Source: Dromaius novaehollandiae | Lineage: Eukaryota > Chordata > Aves > Casuariiformes > Dromaiidae | Assembly (NCBI RefSeq): GCF_036370855.1 | Contig: NC_088100.1 | Span: 34,422,563-34,486,562, forward strand | Direction: 5' to 3' | Length of the DNA stretch: 64,000 nucleotides | In this document: in pieces, positions 1 to 12,714 of the stretch | Position numbering within the stretch: the first letter of the stretch is position 1 | How the letters are laid out: each line of letters begins with the position of its first letter | The notes under the pieces: generated by a model | Told to the model about the DNA's origin: nothing | The model's input: the letters and a program-made list of their open reading frames with translations, nothing else | The model's database searches: none | Program-made: the position numbers and the translations under genes

Positions 1-74
1 CACTTATTAAAAAAAAAAAAAAAACCCAAAACCATGAAAATAAATGTCCCCAACTCCTAAAATCCTTAGTTCTA

Positions 75-1281
<1,207 letters not shown>

Positions 1282-2091
1282 CTGGAAACCAAAAATAAAG
1301 TGGGAAGAAGAAAAAAAGTTAAGACCGCAAGCTCCCCAACTGCAGCCCCGCTCGCCGACAGCCCCGCGGAGCGGGCGGAAGGGGGCACTAGACCGCGATG
1401 GCGGCCCCGCGTGCGCAGCGGCCTCGCGGCCCGGCGGGGACGAGCCGGGCTCGCAGCCCCGGCTCCGCCCCGCCGGGGGGGAGGGGCCGACGGGAGCAGG
1501 CCGGGGGCCCTGCGGAGGAGCCCGGCGCGTCGCCCCCTCCCTCCCTCCCGGCGCCGGGGCTCGAGTTACCCGCCGTCGGCCGCGGAGCAGGGCGGCGGCG
1601 CGGGCGGCTGGCGGGCAGCGGCGGAGGGCGGGGCCGCCCCGCTCCTTTGTGTGTGACTCACCCCGCCCGGGCCGCCGCGTCCTCCATTTTGTGAAGTTCG
1701 CAACAGGCAGGAAAAGCGAGCGGCCATTTTTTTTTCACGCACCCCATCCTCTCCCTCCCCCACGGCGGCGGCCGCCGCAACCCCGGGGACCGCCCGCCGG
1801 CCAGCGCCGCCGGCTCGGCTCCCCCGCACCGCCTCCCCCGCCCGCGGCCCACCACACGGCCCGGCCCGGGCGGCGGCTGCGACGGCAGCGGTTGGTGCCT
1901 CGCGCCTCGAGCGCGCGCCGCCACGCCGCTACCCAGGCCCAGCGGAGCCGCCGCAACGCCGCCGCCCTAGCGCCCCGCGGGGCGGCCCGTGAGCCCCACT
2001 CGCATCGCATCGCACCGCGCCGCGCGGGCCTCCCCCGCCCCTCCCCCTCCCCCTCCCCCTCCCCGGCCTGCCCCGCGCGGACGTGCCTCAC
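1282..2091 (-). promoter_or_regulatory. EEF1A1: EEF1A1 intron 1 with enhancer-like sites
   Basis: An 810-bp GC-rich first intron. It contains a perfect AP-1 site TGACTCA (1654-1660), a GC box GGGCGGGGC near 1627-1635, and two AAAATGG motifs resembling YY1 sites on the minus strand (about 1685 and 1723). A CCCCT-type pentamer tract on the plus strand (2031-2074) sits just inside the donor. In human EEF1A1 the first intron is known to carry Sp1 and AP-1 sites that boost transcription; the same arrangement is inferred here. Confidence 0.7.
2031..2074. repeat. CCCCT pentamer tract (GGGGA on the EEF1A1 sense strand)
   Basis: Several consecutive near-perfect CCCCCT/CCCCT units, 18 bases inside the EEF1A1 exon 1 donor. 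On the transcribed RNA this is a G-rich purine tract capable in principle of forming a G-quadruplex. Confidence 0.85.
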
Positions 2092-2124
2092 CTGAAAGGC
2101 GGCGGCAAACCCGTAGCGAAAAAG
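2092..2124 (-). other. EEF1A1: EEF1A1 exon 1, non-coding, 5'-TOP leader
   Basis: The predicted cap site is the C at 2124, which opens CTTTTTCGC, a 5' terminal oligopyrimidine start. The exon ends in CTTTCAG before the donor GTGAGG at 2091. At 33 nt it has, from my recollection, the same length as human EEF1A1 exon 1 and shares its CGGGTTTGCCGCC core. TOP leaders place translation of the mRNA under mTORC1/LARP1 control (known for this family). The start was placed from sequence only, so it may be off by a base or two. Confidence 0.88.
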
Positions 2125-2146
2125 ACCGACGGCGTGAGCGGCTTCC

Positions 2147-2154
2147 CTTATATA
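2147..2154 (-). promoter_or_regulatory. EEF1A1: EEF1A1 TATA box
   Basis: TATATAAG on the minus strand, 23-30 bases upstream of the predicted cap site at 2124, the canonical spacing. GC boxes (CCGCCCCCGCCC, about 2158-2170) lie immediately upstream, and GTGACGTGTC at 2181-2190 is a CRE/E-box-like site near -60. The layout matches the known strong constitutive vertebrate EEF1A1 promoter. Confidence 0.92.
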
Positions 2155-2418
2155 CCCCTGGGCGGGGGCGGCGCCTAAAGGACACGTCACCACTCCCAGC
2201 GTTCCAGCAGCCCCGCCCCGCGGCCGGCCCAGAGGTAGTGCGGGCAAAAGGCGCGGCCGCCGAGGCGCGCGGGGGCAGCGCCGCGCAGCCGCCGCTGAGG
2301 CCGCGCTCGCTCCGCGGGGCGGACTGTAGCCTCGGCGCGGCGTGTACCTCGCGCCCCTCCCCCACCGCAGCGCGGGCCGCCCGCGCTCGCGGCAGAGCGC
2401 CTCGCTGCGCGCCCCGGG

Positions 2419-2486
2419 GCGGCTGCCCCGCTGCGGGGGCTGGGAGGGCGGCCGCCCCGCTGCGGGGGCTGGGAGGGCGGCCGCGG
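2419..2486. repeat. Exact 29-bp tandem duplication upstream of EEF1A1
   Basis: A 29-bp unit starting CCCCGCTGCGGGGG occurs at 2426-2454 and again, identical, at 2455-2483. The similarity extends a few bases leftward with one mismatch (GGCTG versus GGCCG). It lies 300-360 bp upstream of the EEF1A1 start, inside the CpG island. Confidence 0.9.
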
Positions 2487-2639
2487 AAGCCGTGCCCGCG
2501 GAGGGACGGGGGGGGAGGGCGCGTACCAGGATGCACTTGAAGAGCTGGAAATCCTACGTGGATGTAAGTCATGAGTTGAATTAACATCACTAATGCCTGT
2601 GACAAAAAGGGCTCTTCGCACGGGGGGTGACCGCTTAGC

Positions 2640-4640
2640 CACGCTCCTGGACCAGGCCGTTGCTGGTTAATTCGTACAAGGAGCACAAGAGCTGGCTGAT
2701 CCAGCTTAAACTTCCTCCAAGATGAAGAACAGCAGAGAACTAGAGAAGGGTTAGGTCAAGTCGAATTTCTCTTCTAGCTGTGCCTGTAAGCTACATATGG
2801 CACCAGCACATGGAGGAGACAGCGAAGGTTTCACAGATTGGATCAGCACCAGGTCCAGCACAGGGAGACCAAGCCCCTGGAGAATGTCCCCCCCAGGCAA
2901 TTTAATTATGTTTCTTATTAGAGACACAAAGGAACTCAATCAATGCGATTAGAAGTGGTGGTCAATCCGAGCTGCACCCACTAGCCTGAATTTGGCAGTT
3001 GCTTAAGATGCTGGAATGTGAGAACACTCCAGCTCATTGCATTGCAGGTCCCCAGGAGCAGAGTGCAGCAGTCCAGGGAGCCTCATTATGATAGAGCAGG
3101 AAACTGCATCATCTGGCTTTTTAAAAAGATTTTTTTTTCTGGCACTATTAGGAGAGGAGAAAGTTAAAGGTTTTTGCACAATACCCATCAAGATGGACAG
3201 ACCGTAAGACAGGACGTATCTGACAGGGAAAGGCTTCAGGTGTGACCAAAGAGAATCACTTAAACATTTAAGATACACAACTTCTGTGCAAAAAATCCAA
3301 ATTGCATGAAGTGCCCTTATACTATTTTTTCACATCAAGATTTATAAACAAGAGAACCACTCAATGGTCTGACTCCCCTAACAAGTCCTCATGATTCCAA
3401 TAGATTGAACTGTTTTCTGGTTCACTCACTCCTAAACAATGCAAGAAAAGCCATTATGTATTCAAATCTCAGGTACATATTAAAGAGAAATTAAACTAAA
3501 AAGCTGTATATTTTCCCCTGTGTTCCTTTAAAAATGATACCTGTGAAGAAAAAAAAAAGTGCACACTATTCCTTCTCCAGGTAGGTACTTTAAATGCCTG
3601 CATTAGAGGCAGTTGCTTATATATGGCCAAATACAGTCTTCAGTAGAGCAAAGTCAACAAAACCATTCATTTGCTGCTATGCTCTCCCAGCTGGAGTAAA
3701 GCAGCATGGAAATAGCTTCTTAAAAAAATCCCAAACACAGAAAAAAAACACCTGATGCATCTATACTCTCCCCTAACTCCAGGTTTCTGTAGCTGAGATA
3801 GACCCAGCATCAAATTCACCACAAGAGAGAATAACCTTAACACTTCATGGATTGATACAGAAGTGAAGTGTTTCCATAATATCTGGTATTTTTCCACATG
3901 CACAATTAATTAGGGTGTAAAAAATTTTTCTTTTTTTTAAAAAGTATTTTCTAAACTCAACAGCCTAATACATGACCTTTTACACATGCCCACACACAGC
4001 CTCAGTTTCACTGAGTAAAAATCTGCAAAAAAGTTCAGATATTGTTAATTAAGCTCACTTTTTAGGAAAGGAATAAAGTTAAAGTTCTTTCTATTACTCT
4101 CCAATGTTTTTAGCAGGAAATGGGGGTAGGAGCTAGAGAGAGTTCAGCTTTCCTCAGAAATAACATTTAGGTGCAACACTAAGAAGTGAAGAAGTTTTAT
4201 ATGAAGACACAGTAATAGAAAGGGAGAAAAAGGGACATGTGTCACTTCTTTGAAACAGAATTTTCTATTTTTTAAATTAAAAAGATAATATCCATTATCA
4301 TTAAATAACTTAAAGGCTCAGCTTGATGACAAAAGGGTAATATTTGGTAAGAAAGTTAAGCAGCATTTTTGGGGTCTTCTATAAAGTGAAGACAGTTTGT
4401 AAACAAAAGCTAAAAGCTCTACTATTCAGGATGCTTTAAAGTTAGCTTCTAAAATGGGTAGTTCAGTAGGAAGTATTTTTAATGGACTGATCTGTCGGAG
4501 GATCTATTCTAATAAAAAGGTAGTTTAATGATGTAGTCAGTGACTTGTGCTTCAACAGAGGAAAGAGAAAGGAAATATTTTAGTGATTTCTTACATGGCC
4601 CATAAGCTAGACTTCTTTTTTTTTAAGAACTTATTTTAGA

Positions 4641-4681
<41 letters not shown>

Positions 4682-5449
4682 GAAGCCATTTGGAACTATG
4701 CATTTCTTAAGACAGGAATTTCTGTGGTAGGTATATAGTTGAAAGTCTGCTGAATTTGTTGGACCACCTTTTAACCATGGTCCTAATTCAAGTCTACAAC
4801 AGTTTAACTGAACTTTCCAAAAGAATTTTATTATTTCCTCCTTAATCAGTCCAGTGCATGCTTTCACTCTCTCAACAACTAGCGTGTCTTTCATTCTCCA
4901 TTCTATTAGCGGAACATTTGTATTATCAATCTTGCAAATATTTATACAGCTGGGAAGCTTTCAGATATATGAGTAGCCTCACATAATTCAGGATGCTGAA
5001 GCATCCTCTCAAGCAACTAATACAGAGAGACATTTACTAGATTAAATCCTGTACGCAAATAGTCTGTTACATATTTCAGATTCTGTTCATTAGAAAAAAT
5101 TATTCTCTTTGATATGAAAAGTTTATGAAGAAACTAAGAGATTTCAAGAAGTCAATATCTTTCAGGCTTTGGAGCAGTCCTTATAAAGCCCAGCCTGACC
5201 ATTATCAGAAGGGTTTTGGGGGGTGGTGGTGGGGGGAATTTATTTGTTCTCCCTTGATCACAGTTGACCACATGCTAAACTGAAATAACTCAAAATTTTA
5301 ACTGAACATGGTTAGGTAATCTAAACTTCTTGAAGGAACCAGCTCTGGAAGTTATTTAGTACGAGTAGCCAGTATTTTTATATAAACAAGTTAGTTGGTA
5401 GACAGAAAAGACAACAATACACACACTAAGTTACAGCACAAAATAAAAC
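2640..5449. other. Non-coding stretch upstream of EEF1A1
   Basis: AT-rich single-copy DNA. I find no ORF resembling a known protein and no splice-consistent exon chain. Notable contents are the 34-base T run at 4644-4677 and a G-rich patch at 5217-5236. Confidence 0.6.
4644..4677. repeat. Poly(T) run, 34 bases
   Basis: Uninterrupted T homopolymer (poly(A) on the minus strand). No SINE or retrocopy body is recognisable next to it. Confidence 0.95.
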
Positions 5450-5585
5450 CAACCATCCTTGGAGGTTTTCAAGGCCCAGCTCGATAAAATCTGAACAACC
5501 TGGTCTGATCTTGCTTTGAGTAGGAGATTGGACTAGAGACCTCCCAAGGTCCCTTCCAACCTGAATTATTCTATGATTCTATGAA
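5450..5585 (+). mobile_element. CR1 LINE, 5'-truncated 3' tail
   Basis: About 135 bp of the avian CR1 3' end: TTGGAGGTTTTCAAGGCC near the start, then CCCTTCCAACC, ending in the diagnostic ATTCTATGATTCTATGA. Only the untranslated tail remains, so it is a dead copy. Extreme 5' truncation is usual for CR1. Confidence 0.92.
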
Positions 5586-8099
5586 AGACACACATTTTTG
5601 TAAAGTATTTCAGGTGAATGGGTCTACAGTTTTCATATCAATTTACTGACATATTTGAATATAATTGCTTTTGTGCAAACAGATGTTTATACTACTTCTA
5701 TTACTGTTTGCATGCAGTCCCAGTATTATATCAGTTCAAATTTATTAGAAGTAATTTTTAGAAAAGAATAATCAGATTTCTAGACATGATGAGCTCTCGT
5801 AAATACTACCAAAATCCATAAAAAAGGTGAGTGCTCAACAACTTTAAAAGCAGGCCTTTACTGTTTCTCATGCTCTTGAAGAGCCATTTCATTCTTCTTA
5901 CTCAGTATATTGGCATAGCTGATAAAAGCTATCCAGACATGGAAGTTAAAATTCACACTGGCAATGTGAACAAGAACACCCTCTTAAAAACAAGAAAACA
6001 AAACAACTCAGAAAAAACTCTCTCTAATGAAAGAAAGAAAACAAGGGATTTGAAATTTTAAAGTAATAAATCACAAAGAGCAAATTCTTAACACTACATA
6101 GCAAGTACTTAAGTACCAGAAATAGGGTTACATGTGTACGTTATAGGACATGTTTTCATTTTTATTAGACTCTTGACTCAGTCTGAGGCAGATGATCTGG
6201 CAAATTTCATCCCAAAACAAAAGGAATTTGACAAAAGTTACAGACACAGAATAGGGTCTTGTAGTAGGAGGCATAAGACAGTGGCCTTTGAGAGCTATTG
6301 AGAGTATTCCTGGGATGAATAAGCATCTACAGGTCCAGAGGCTTCTGAATTACTTACCATGAGCCTCTTAAGAAGGTACTGTTTCTCACAGAAGCAGCTT
6401 ACATGCAGGTAGCACTACTGTTCTGCTTACAGCCTTTCCAACAGGTGAAGGACTAATGCTTAGAAGACACTCTGCTAAAGCAAGGAGGAAAAAAACCCCC
6501 CAAAACAGCAACAAAAACACACACACACCATCAGCTATTTGACAAAGCTTTTCAAACCATGCTTGTTCACAGCATCGGAAAGGTAATTCATACAGAAGGT
6601 TTAGTACCAGTGTAAATCCCACAGTGGGTGCAGGTGCTCTAGAGATGCAACCAGCACAGCTGTGTTTAGATCCCCCTTTGCCTGAAGTTCTGTTCTGTGG
6701 AAGCCTGCATTACTGAAGTAGAGAAGGAAAATACCTGGTTTACAGAAGTGTTTTAGTCAGGAAGCAAAGAACCTCGCTGGTGGCCACTTCAGTGAGACTA
6801 TTCTTCTGGAAGAGCACAGCAAATAGGAAGGTACACACAGACAACTAGAGGACATCAGATCCAGTAAGTAATTGTTCCTTTAGTTTAACCGGGAATAGGC
6901 CCTTTGCAACAGGAAACAGGTTACAGTACAGCATTTGTTCTTTTTCAGAATGGAATCACATTTTTACTACATCCCACCACATTTCAGGCACCCTAAATAA
7001 AGATAGCCCATAAACCCTTATAGGAGTTCAATACAAAGAACACCTTAAAAGCAAGCGTAAAAAAATATAGTGCATTGTGCATAAACATAACAGCAGACAC
7101 TGAACAGAAATTCACTGGGTGGGGTCAGTTTGGCCCTTCTCAGTTTATCATGAACTCCTCTTCCAAAATTCCATTTTAAGGCACTGGCTTCTTCTGCTAA
7201 AAAAGATCATTCTGCCCAAACCAACCAAATAATTCTTTCATTCTGATAAACCGATGAAGAAACCTTTAACTTGGGCCTCAACTTGTCACCCACTAACCAC
7301 ACATTTTAAACTTATCTGTTGAGGCTTCACCAGTGATGGAACTATACTCTCATAGTTCTGTTGAATGCCCATGTATAAGGTTAATTTTGCTGCCTCTTTC
7401 TACAGGGAGTTTGGAACTGACTGTGCATTCAGCAAACTGGAAGTTTGTGCACACTGGAAATGCACCCACAGAAAATCCCAAATTCCCTGTTCTCATCTTG
7501 CAGACCCGTTTGCATCCCCCCCACTTTCTGCCTCTCCTACTGCCTCAAGTAAAGGCAAGTTTTCAAGGAGGGAGACAAGGTCTATATGCAGATTCCTAGG
7601 AAGGGGGTTGTTTTATATGGAATAAGAAAACCTGAGATGCGACCTAAGGCTACAAAGGAGAGAAACATAATAAAGGTGATGCTGGTACATACTATGAAAA
7701 TATGCTACAAGTTGGGGTGAGTGGACAGAAAGATGATGAAGGGCAGTACCCGAGACTTGTGCTAGGAAGGATAGTGTGGACACATCCAGCTGTTCAACTT
7801 GGTGCCATCCATTGATTCACTCAGTCCACCTTGACACTGCTGTGGTTTCCAGTATTGGCATTGTGCAGTATGTGGATTGGTTTCCACTGCAATTGCACAT
7901 ACATGACTTGCTAAGGGGTAACCACAGTCACAGGAAGTGGTGCAGGTCAAGTCATTTACAAGCCTTGCTCAGATTTAGTATATACAGCATCTGCGTGATA
8001 TTTATTCAGTGAATTTAGATTCTAGGCATGTTTAAAGTTTGGAAAGGTTTCAGTGAAGAACTATGGGAATAAATCTAGATCTGGAAATGTACTTATATT
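5586..8099. other. Intergenic stretch without recognisable features
   Basis: Unique-looking AT-rich DNA. Open frames at 6386-6622, 7333-7625 and 7776-8012 are short, lack a recognisable protein and have no supporting exon structure. Confidence 0.5.
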
Positions 8100-9440
8100 T
8101 GACCTGTTCAATCTACTAAGTTTACTGAAAGGCAATTTGGCCTAGCCTCCAGAAATCTACATGAGACAGAAAATCCTATAAAGGAAGAATCATGAGCCTA
8201 GACACACAGGCATAAAAAGATTCAGTTGTTGGTAGCTAAATTAAGACAGAAATATAGCCAATTACTTCAAATTGGCAATGAACAATGGGGCCAGCTTGCT
8301 AAAAGCAGTAAGCCAAAAGACCAAGAAGCACTGAATATTTCATTACATCAAAAACAAACAAACAAAAACTTTGATCTAGAAGGGGGCGGGGCACAGGAAA
8401 GACCATTTACTTAAAATTATGCCTTTGCTTTTAGCTAGCTGACCCTAATAGCTTCAGTCTCTCTGAATTATTCAGCCAGATATCTCAGACCTGCCACTGA
8501 TTACTTTAAAAAACTCAGGGTAGAGAAGGTTCCACAACACTGGAAAAATAGAAAAAAAAAGTCTCTAAATTAACAGGGGGAAGAAAAAAAAGAAAAGAAG
8601 GCAAGTGCACACACAGAGCAGATACTGAACAGTCTAATTTCAATTCCTGGAAAAATATACTGGAATAAACTATTTTTAGAAGATAATAGGCTGATAAGTA
8701 ACAGCCACATAGATTTGTTAGGAGCAGATCACATCAAACTAATCCTTACTACTATGCCAGTGTAACAGGCCTCATGGATAGGGGAAATGTGGATATCATT
8801 TAACTTCAGCAAAAATTTGACATTCCTAACATGTAAGTTGCATGAGCAAGCTCAGCAAACTTTGTCTGGATGAAATAACAAAAATGCAAGAGACTAGTTT
8901 TAAAAAGACATATGCTCAAAGTAATTATACCACTATGGAAGGTTGTATCAAATCAGATTCTGTAAGCACAGACATTATTCCATCATATAGCTATACAGTA
9001 ATAAATACAAATATAATTTAAATTTGCATGCTGGAGGGGGCCTGAGCACTTCAGAGGTCTACATTACTCTGAATTCCATTCCTGACAAATTGAAGAAGTG
9101 GTCCAAAATAATTAGGAGATAAATCCAGATTAATGTTTGTCCTTATTAAGGAACAGTTGACCGCACAAACAAAGGAGAACAAGTGGCTAACCAGCAATCC
9201 TGTGGAAAAGGACCTGAGATTACAGCAGATCACAAACTGAACATAAGTCAACATTGTCATGCTCTTGCGAAAAAAACAAACATGCTGAGATGTATAAACA
9301 GAACTCCTGTATGTAAGATACAGGAAGCAAACCTTCCGCTCTACTTAGCGCTGATTAAAGCCTCTCCTTGAATACTTTGTCCAGGTTAGGAACAATGCTT
9401 CAAGATGTGAAATGGAGACAATCCAGAAGGGGGGGGGGGG
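8100..9440 (+). mobile_element. Ancient CR1-type LINE fossil with remnants of the reverse-transcriptase ORF
   Basis: Several blocks match, from my memory of amniote CR1 elements, consecutive parts of ORF2. These are ACTGGAAAAATAG and CCTGGAAAAAT near 8540-8655, the 'take-over by GATAGGGGAAATGTGG' block at 8717-8890 (the RT region encoding the FSKAFDTVPH-type motif), and the C-terminal block CAGATCACAAACTGAACATA to GTATGTAAGATACAGGAAGC at 9215-9330. The order and plus orientation are consistent over more than 1 kb. The frame is destroyed by stops and indels. The left boundary is approximate. This is an old insertion, far more diverged than the CR1 tail at 5450. Confidence 0.7.
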
Positions 9441-9470
9441 GGGGAAACAAACAAACAAACCAACCAACCC
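9429..9470. repeat. Poly(G) run followed by an AAAC/AACC microsatellite
   Basis: 16 G residues, then alternating AAAC and CAAC units. It sits at the right edge of the CR1 fossil. Confidence 0.93.
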
Positions 9471-10766
9471 CCAGGAATTAAAATCAATCTATGAAGCATG
9501 GCTGATGATACTAATTTTTAGCTTAAAAGAGCAGTCCTCTCACTGAGGGGAGAGAGACGTGATAGCCATTTTAAGAGGGTTGTAGCAGAGAGAGGGGGAC
9601 AGGGAGATGCAATGTTCTCCATGTGCAGGGTGGACCAACTCAGAAATTGGGCTTAAATTGAACTAGTAAACTAGACATCCAGGGAAAACATTGAAGGGAG
9701 AATGAGGACACTGGAATGGATTCTGTGGGCAGATGGTGAAACACCCATCATTACCTAACTTCTTATAAGCAACTATATACTTACCAGAAATGGTTCATGT
9801 ATAATTAATACTTTTTAATCAATTCATTAGATAATACCTGAAAGTTTCATCAAGGCTTAATTTCTAGTTTTACATTACTTATATGAGAAATTTGCTCACA
9901 ATTAAGTCTCATAATTCCACCATGCGTTTTTTTAGCTTGATAAGGAAATCCCCAGGACTTTAATGAGTTTACATCAGCCAGAGGTCAGTCTTATTAGTCA
10001 TACTAGCCTCATCTGAATAGAAATCCATGAATGATATTTCAGTCACCAGTAGTGCACCTCACTGTATAAATGCCATCTTCCACATTAAATGATCAGGCAA
10101 ACGTTACCAACAACCAAGAAGCTGGCCTAACAAAACTAACAAAGAGGTGCGGACAGGAATGGAGTAGTCAGTTCTAAGCTGGAGCCAAGGAAAGGTTAGA
10201 CTACAGACTGACAGAAAGGAGAACACATTTTGTACCAAATACTTCTCCTGCCACTCTATAAGGCAGGTCATGTTAAAATTGTCAGAAACCGCGTGGAATC
10301 CTGGCATCATCTTATGAATCATTCAATACTGACTTCTTATCAAAACGAAATGCTGGAAAACATGTTTGGCTTCTCCAGCACTTCCAAAACAACAACCAGA
10401 AGAATGCTAAAAACAGGGCATGCTGTTTTCCCACAGGCAGCGATACCATGGCTGGAACAATCAACCAAGTAATGATGTGGGAGGTCAGGCCCTATATGCT
10501 ACTCCTCGCCGTCCTTTCACTAACAATACTTATGAAAAACAGCAGCTGTGGTTTCAAAGGGCAATAAACAGGAACAGCATTTCAGAGGTTAACAGCTTGT
10601 ATCAGACGCTGCGTAAAGTAGACTTCGTCCCCTTTAAACTGTGAATGCATGTTGAGTCAGCTCTCACAGCATTCAGGCCAAATCTCGGAGTGAACTTGAG
10701 CCAAGGCTGACATGCCATCCTGTCAGGCCCTGCCAAAACTCTGGGCACAATTAGAGCGGATATATT

Positions 10767-10803
10767 GGGGGGGGGGGGGGGGGGGGGCGGGGAAGGAGGG
10801 AGG
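10767..10803. repeat. Poly(G) tract, 21 G then GGGG-rich purine run
   Basis: 21 consecutive G from 10767 to 10787, one C, then GGGG and A/G-rich sequence. It is a strong G-quadruplex candidate on the plus strand. Confidence 0.95.
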
Positions 10804-12673
10804 AAAAGAAGAGAGGAATATGAACTAAAGACGACAGACATTTGAGCTTAGAGACGTGATCATCCCACAAGCCAGAAAATAAGTAAAACATATAAAAAAG
10901 GCAGTACTTTTTTTTTTTTTTTTTTCCTTTTTCTTTTTAAAGCAACTGATTCGTAATAGTGAGCCACATATTACTGTCCTCTACTGCCGGGAACTGGAAC
11001 TTTTCTTACAAGCAGCAGATTGTTCTGCTAAAATCATGAAGAGGAATCAGAAGAACCCCTTCACATAAAGCAGGAAGGTCTAAAAGGTCTATCTTAGTTA
11101 CTGGGGGGAGGAGGGGTGTTGATCACATCCTATGTTGTTTTTAAGGCAATTTAAAATGTAAAGCATAGTCTGAGTTTTTAATTCTGTACACTTTCAATTT
11201 AGCACAGATATTATTAAATCATCCCTGCCAACTGTTTTATATACATACTTTACCATTCGCCATGAAAAACCTGACAGTGTGTGTACACTATAATTAAGTA
11301 CTGCAGTAAGAAACACATAGGAGCATACACAAGCAATGCCTCCTCTCTCCCCCACCATCTGAATGGTTCTATGGTATGTATGGGGGGAGTGAAAATTGTA
11401 AAGAAATGCTACTTTTTAGAAAGTAAATTTTAGCTCCTTCTCTAAGTTTATCTCTAATGACCCTGCAGAGCTAAACTGCAGTATCACTATTTATGGAAAA
11501 TAATTTATGCTTGCTGTGTAAGTTAACACAATCCCATCTACTTCATAAAGCTGTGCGCTGAGTCATGTTACCCAGCAACATTTACACATCCATATAAACT
11601 AAGGAAATAGAAACTCTTGCTCACTTGCTTTCCGCTTTCCGTCTGGGATACTCCTCAGAAGCATCATCCGCTAGCAACAGCTGAGAATAATGACATTCCT
11701 ATGCAGATGGCAATCTGGGGGAAAGAAACTATCTGTTATGTAGAGAAGGGTACAGACTCCTATCAGGGATAGTAATTCAGTACAGATGTAACTGCCTTTT
11801 TCTGCAAAAGTCAAAGTGGAATCAATGAAGATGTACACTGCTATTCATTTTTCTCCAGGTTCAGTTTGGACTACAGTAAGAAGCCTCAGAATACAAAAGG
11901 AAAAAGAAAGTGTACTCCAAAATAAATTTTAAATTCTTAAATTGAAAAGAAGTTGAAAGGGGTCACTCCATGCCAAAGCTAAACCTATGTAGATGTGAAT
12001 TCCTGCCAGAAGGGTTGGTTTGTCTGCCCTAATCCATCTGAATATTTCCTTCATTGCATCTAATGATCATACAGTTGAAAAAGAAGTGGGAGCAGTAAAG
12101 TTATCCAATGGAAAGAGTTTTTTGGGGAGGAATGTAGTTTTCCATTGAATTATCTAGCTGATCCAATTAACCTTTTTCTTTTCTTGCTATATACATGCAC
12201 AATGCCTGCTAATGGGTTTGGGACGTAACAGGTACCAGCTCAAAGCAGATAAGCGACAACAGAAAATACCCAGCTATACCCATTGATCTAATAATGGCAA
12301 TATGCAACAATCACGTGATACATATTGTTTACTTTTGACTCAGTTCATTCTTATAAATATGCTGAAAGTAAGTTATAATTATAGAAGTGCCTGAGTTTTA
12401 GTTTCACTGAATTTTGCTTAGAGGTTTTGAAAGCATCATCCACCATGTTTGCTTACAGCATCTTAGGGTAGCAAACCCAGGCTTTTGGCATTTCACAGTG
12501 GTTGAGCTAATACGCACACCCTTTTAGCAATACTTTATAGCACCTTATGCTCTTAAGTTTTTTTAAAAAAATGTATCAACCAAACATTTTACACTTCAAT
12601 TTTAAAATCAGTATTTCTCTCCCCCTTCCAGTCATATACATTTTGATATCCAGTAAATGCCTAAAACAGAACT

Positions 12674-12714
12674 GGGAGGTGGCGGGGGGGGGAGGGGGGG
12701 GAAAGGGGGGGGGG
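12674..12714. repeat. G-rich purine tract
   Basis: Four or more G runs of 7-10 bases separated by single A, C or AAA spacers, which satisfies the usual G-quadruplex pattern. No gene overlaps it. Confidence 0.93.

Larger units (their letters stand above)
1320..2560. promoter_or_regulatory. CpG island over the EEF1A1 promoter
   Basis: GC content and CpG density rise sharply near 1320 and fall near 2560, in contrast to the AT-rich flanks. The island covers intron 1, exon 1, the TATA region and about 430 bp upstream of the start. The many long open frames on both strands here follow from the lack of stop codons in GC-rich DNA. Confidence 0.85.

Noticed and set aside
1300-2686. Several 100-240-codon open frames on both strands at the EEF1A1 promoter
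   Set aside because: All lie within the CpG island, overlap one another and have low-complexity R/P/A/G composition. The interval is explained by promoter, exon 1 and intron 1.
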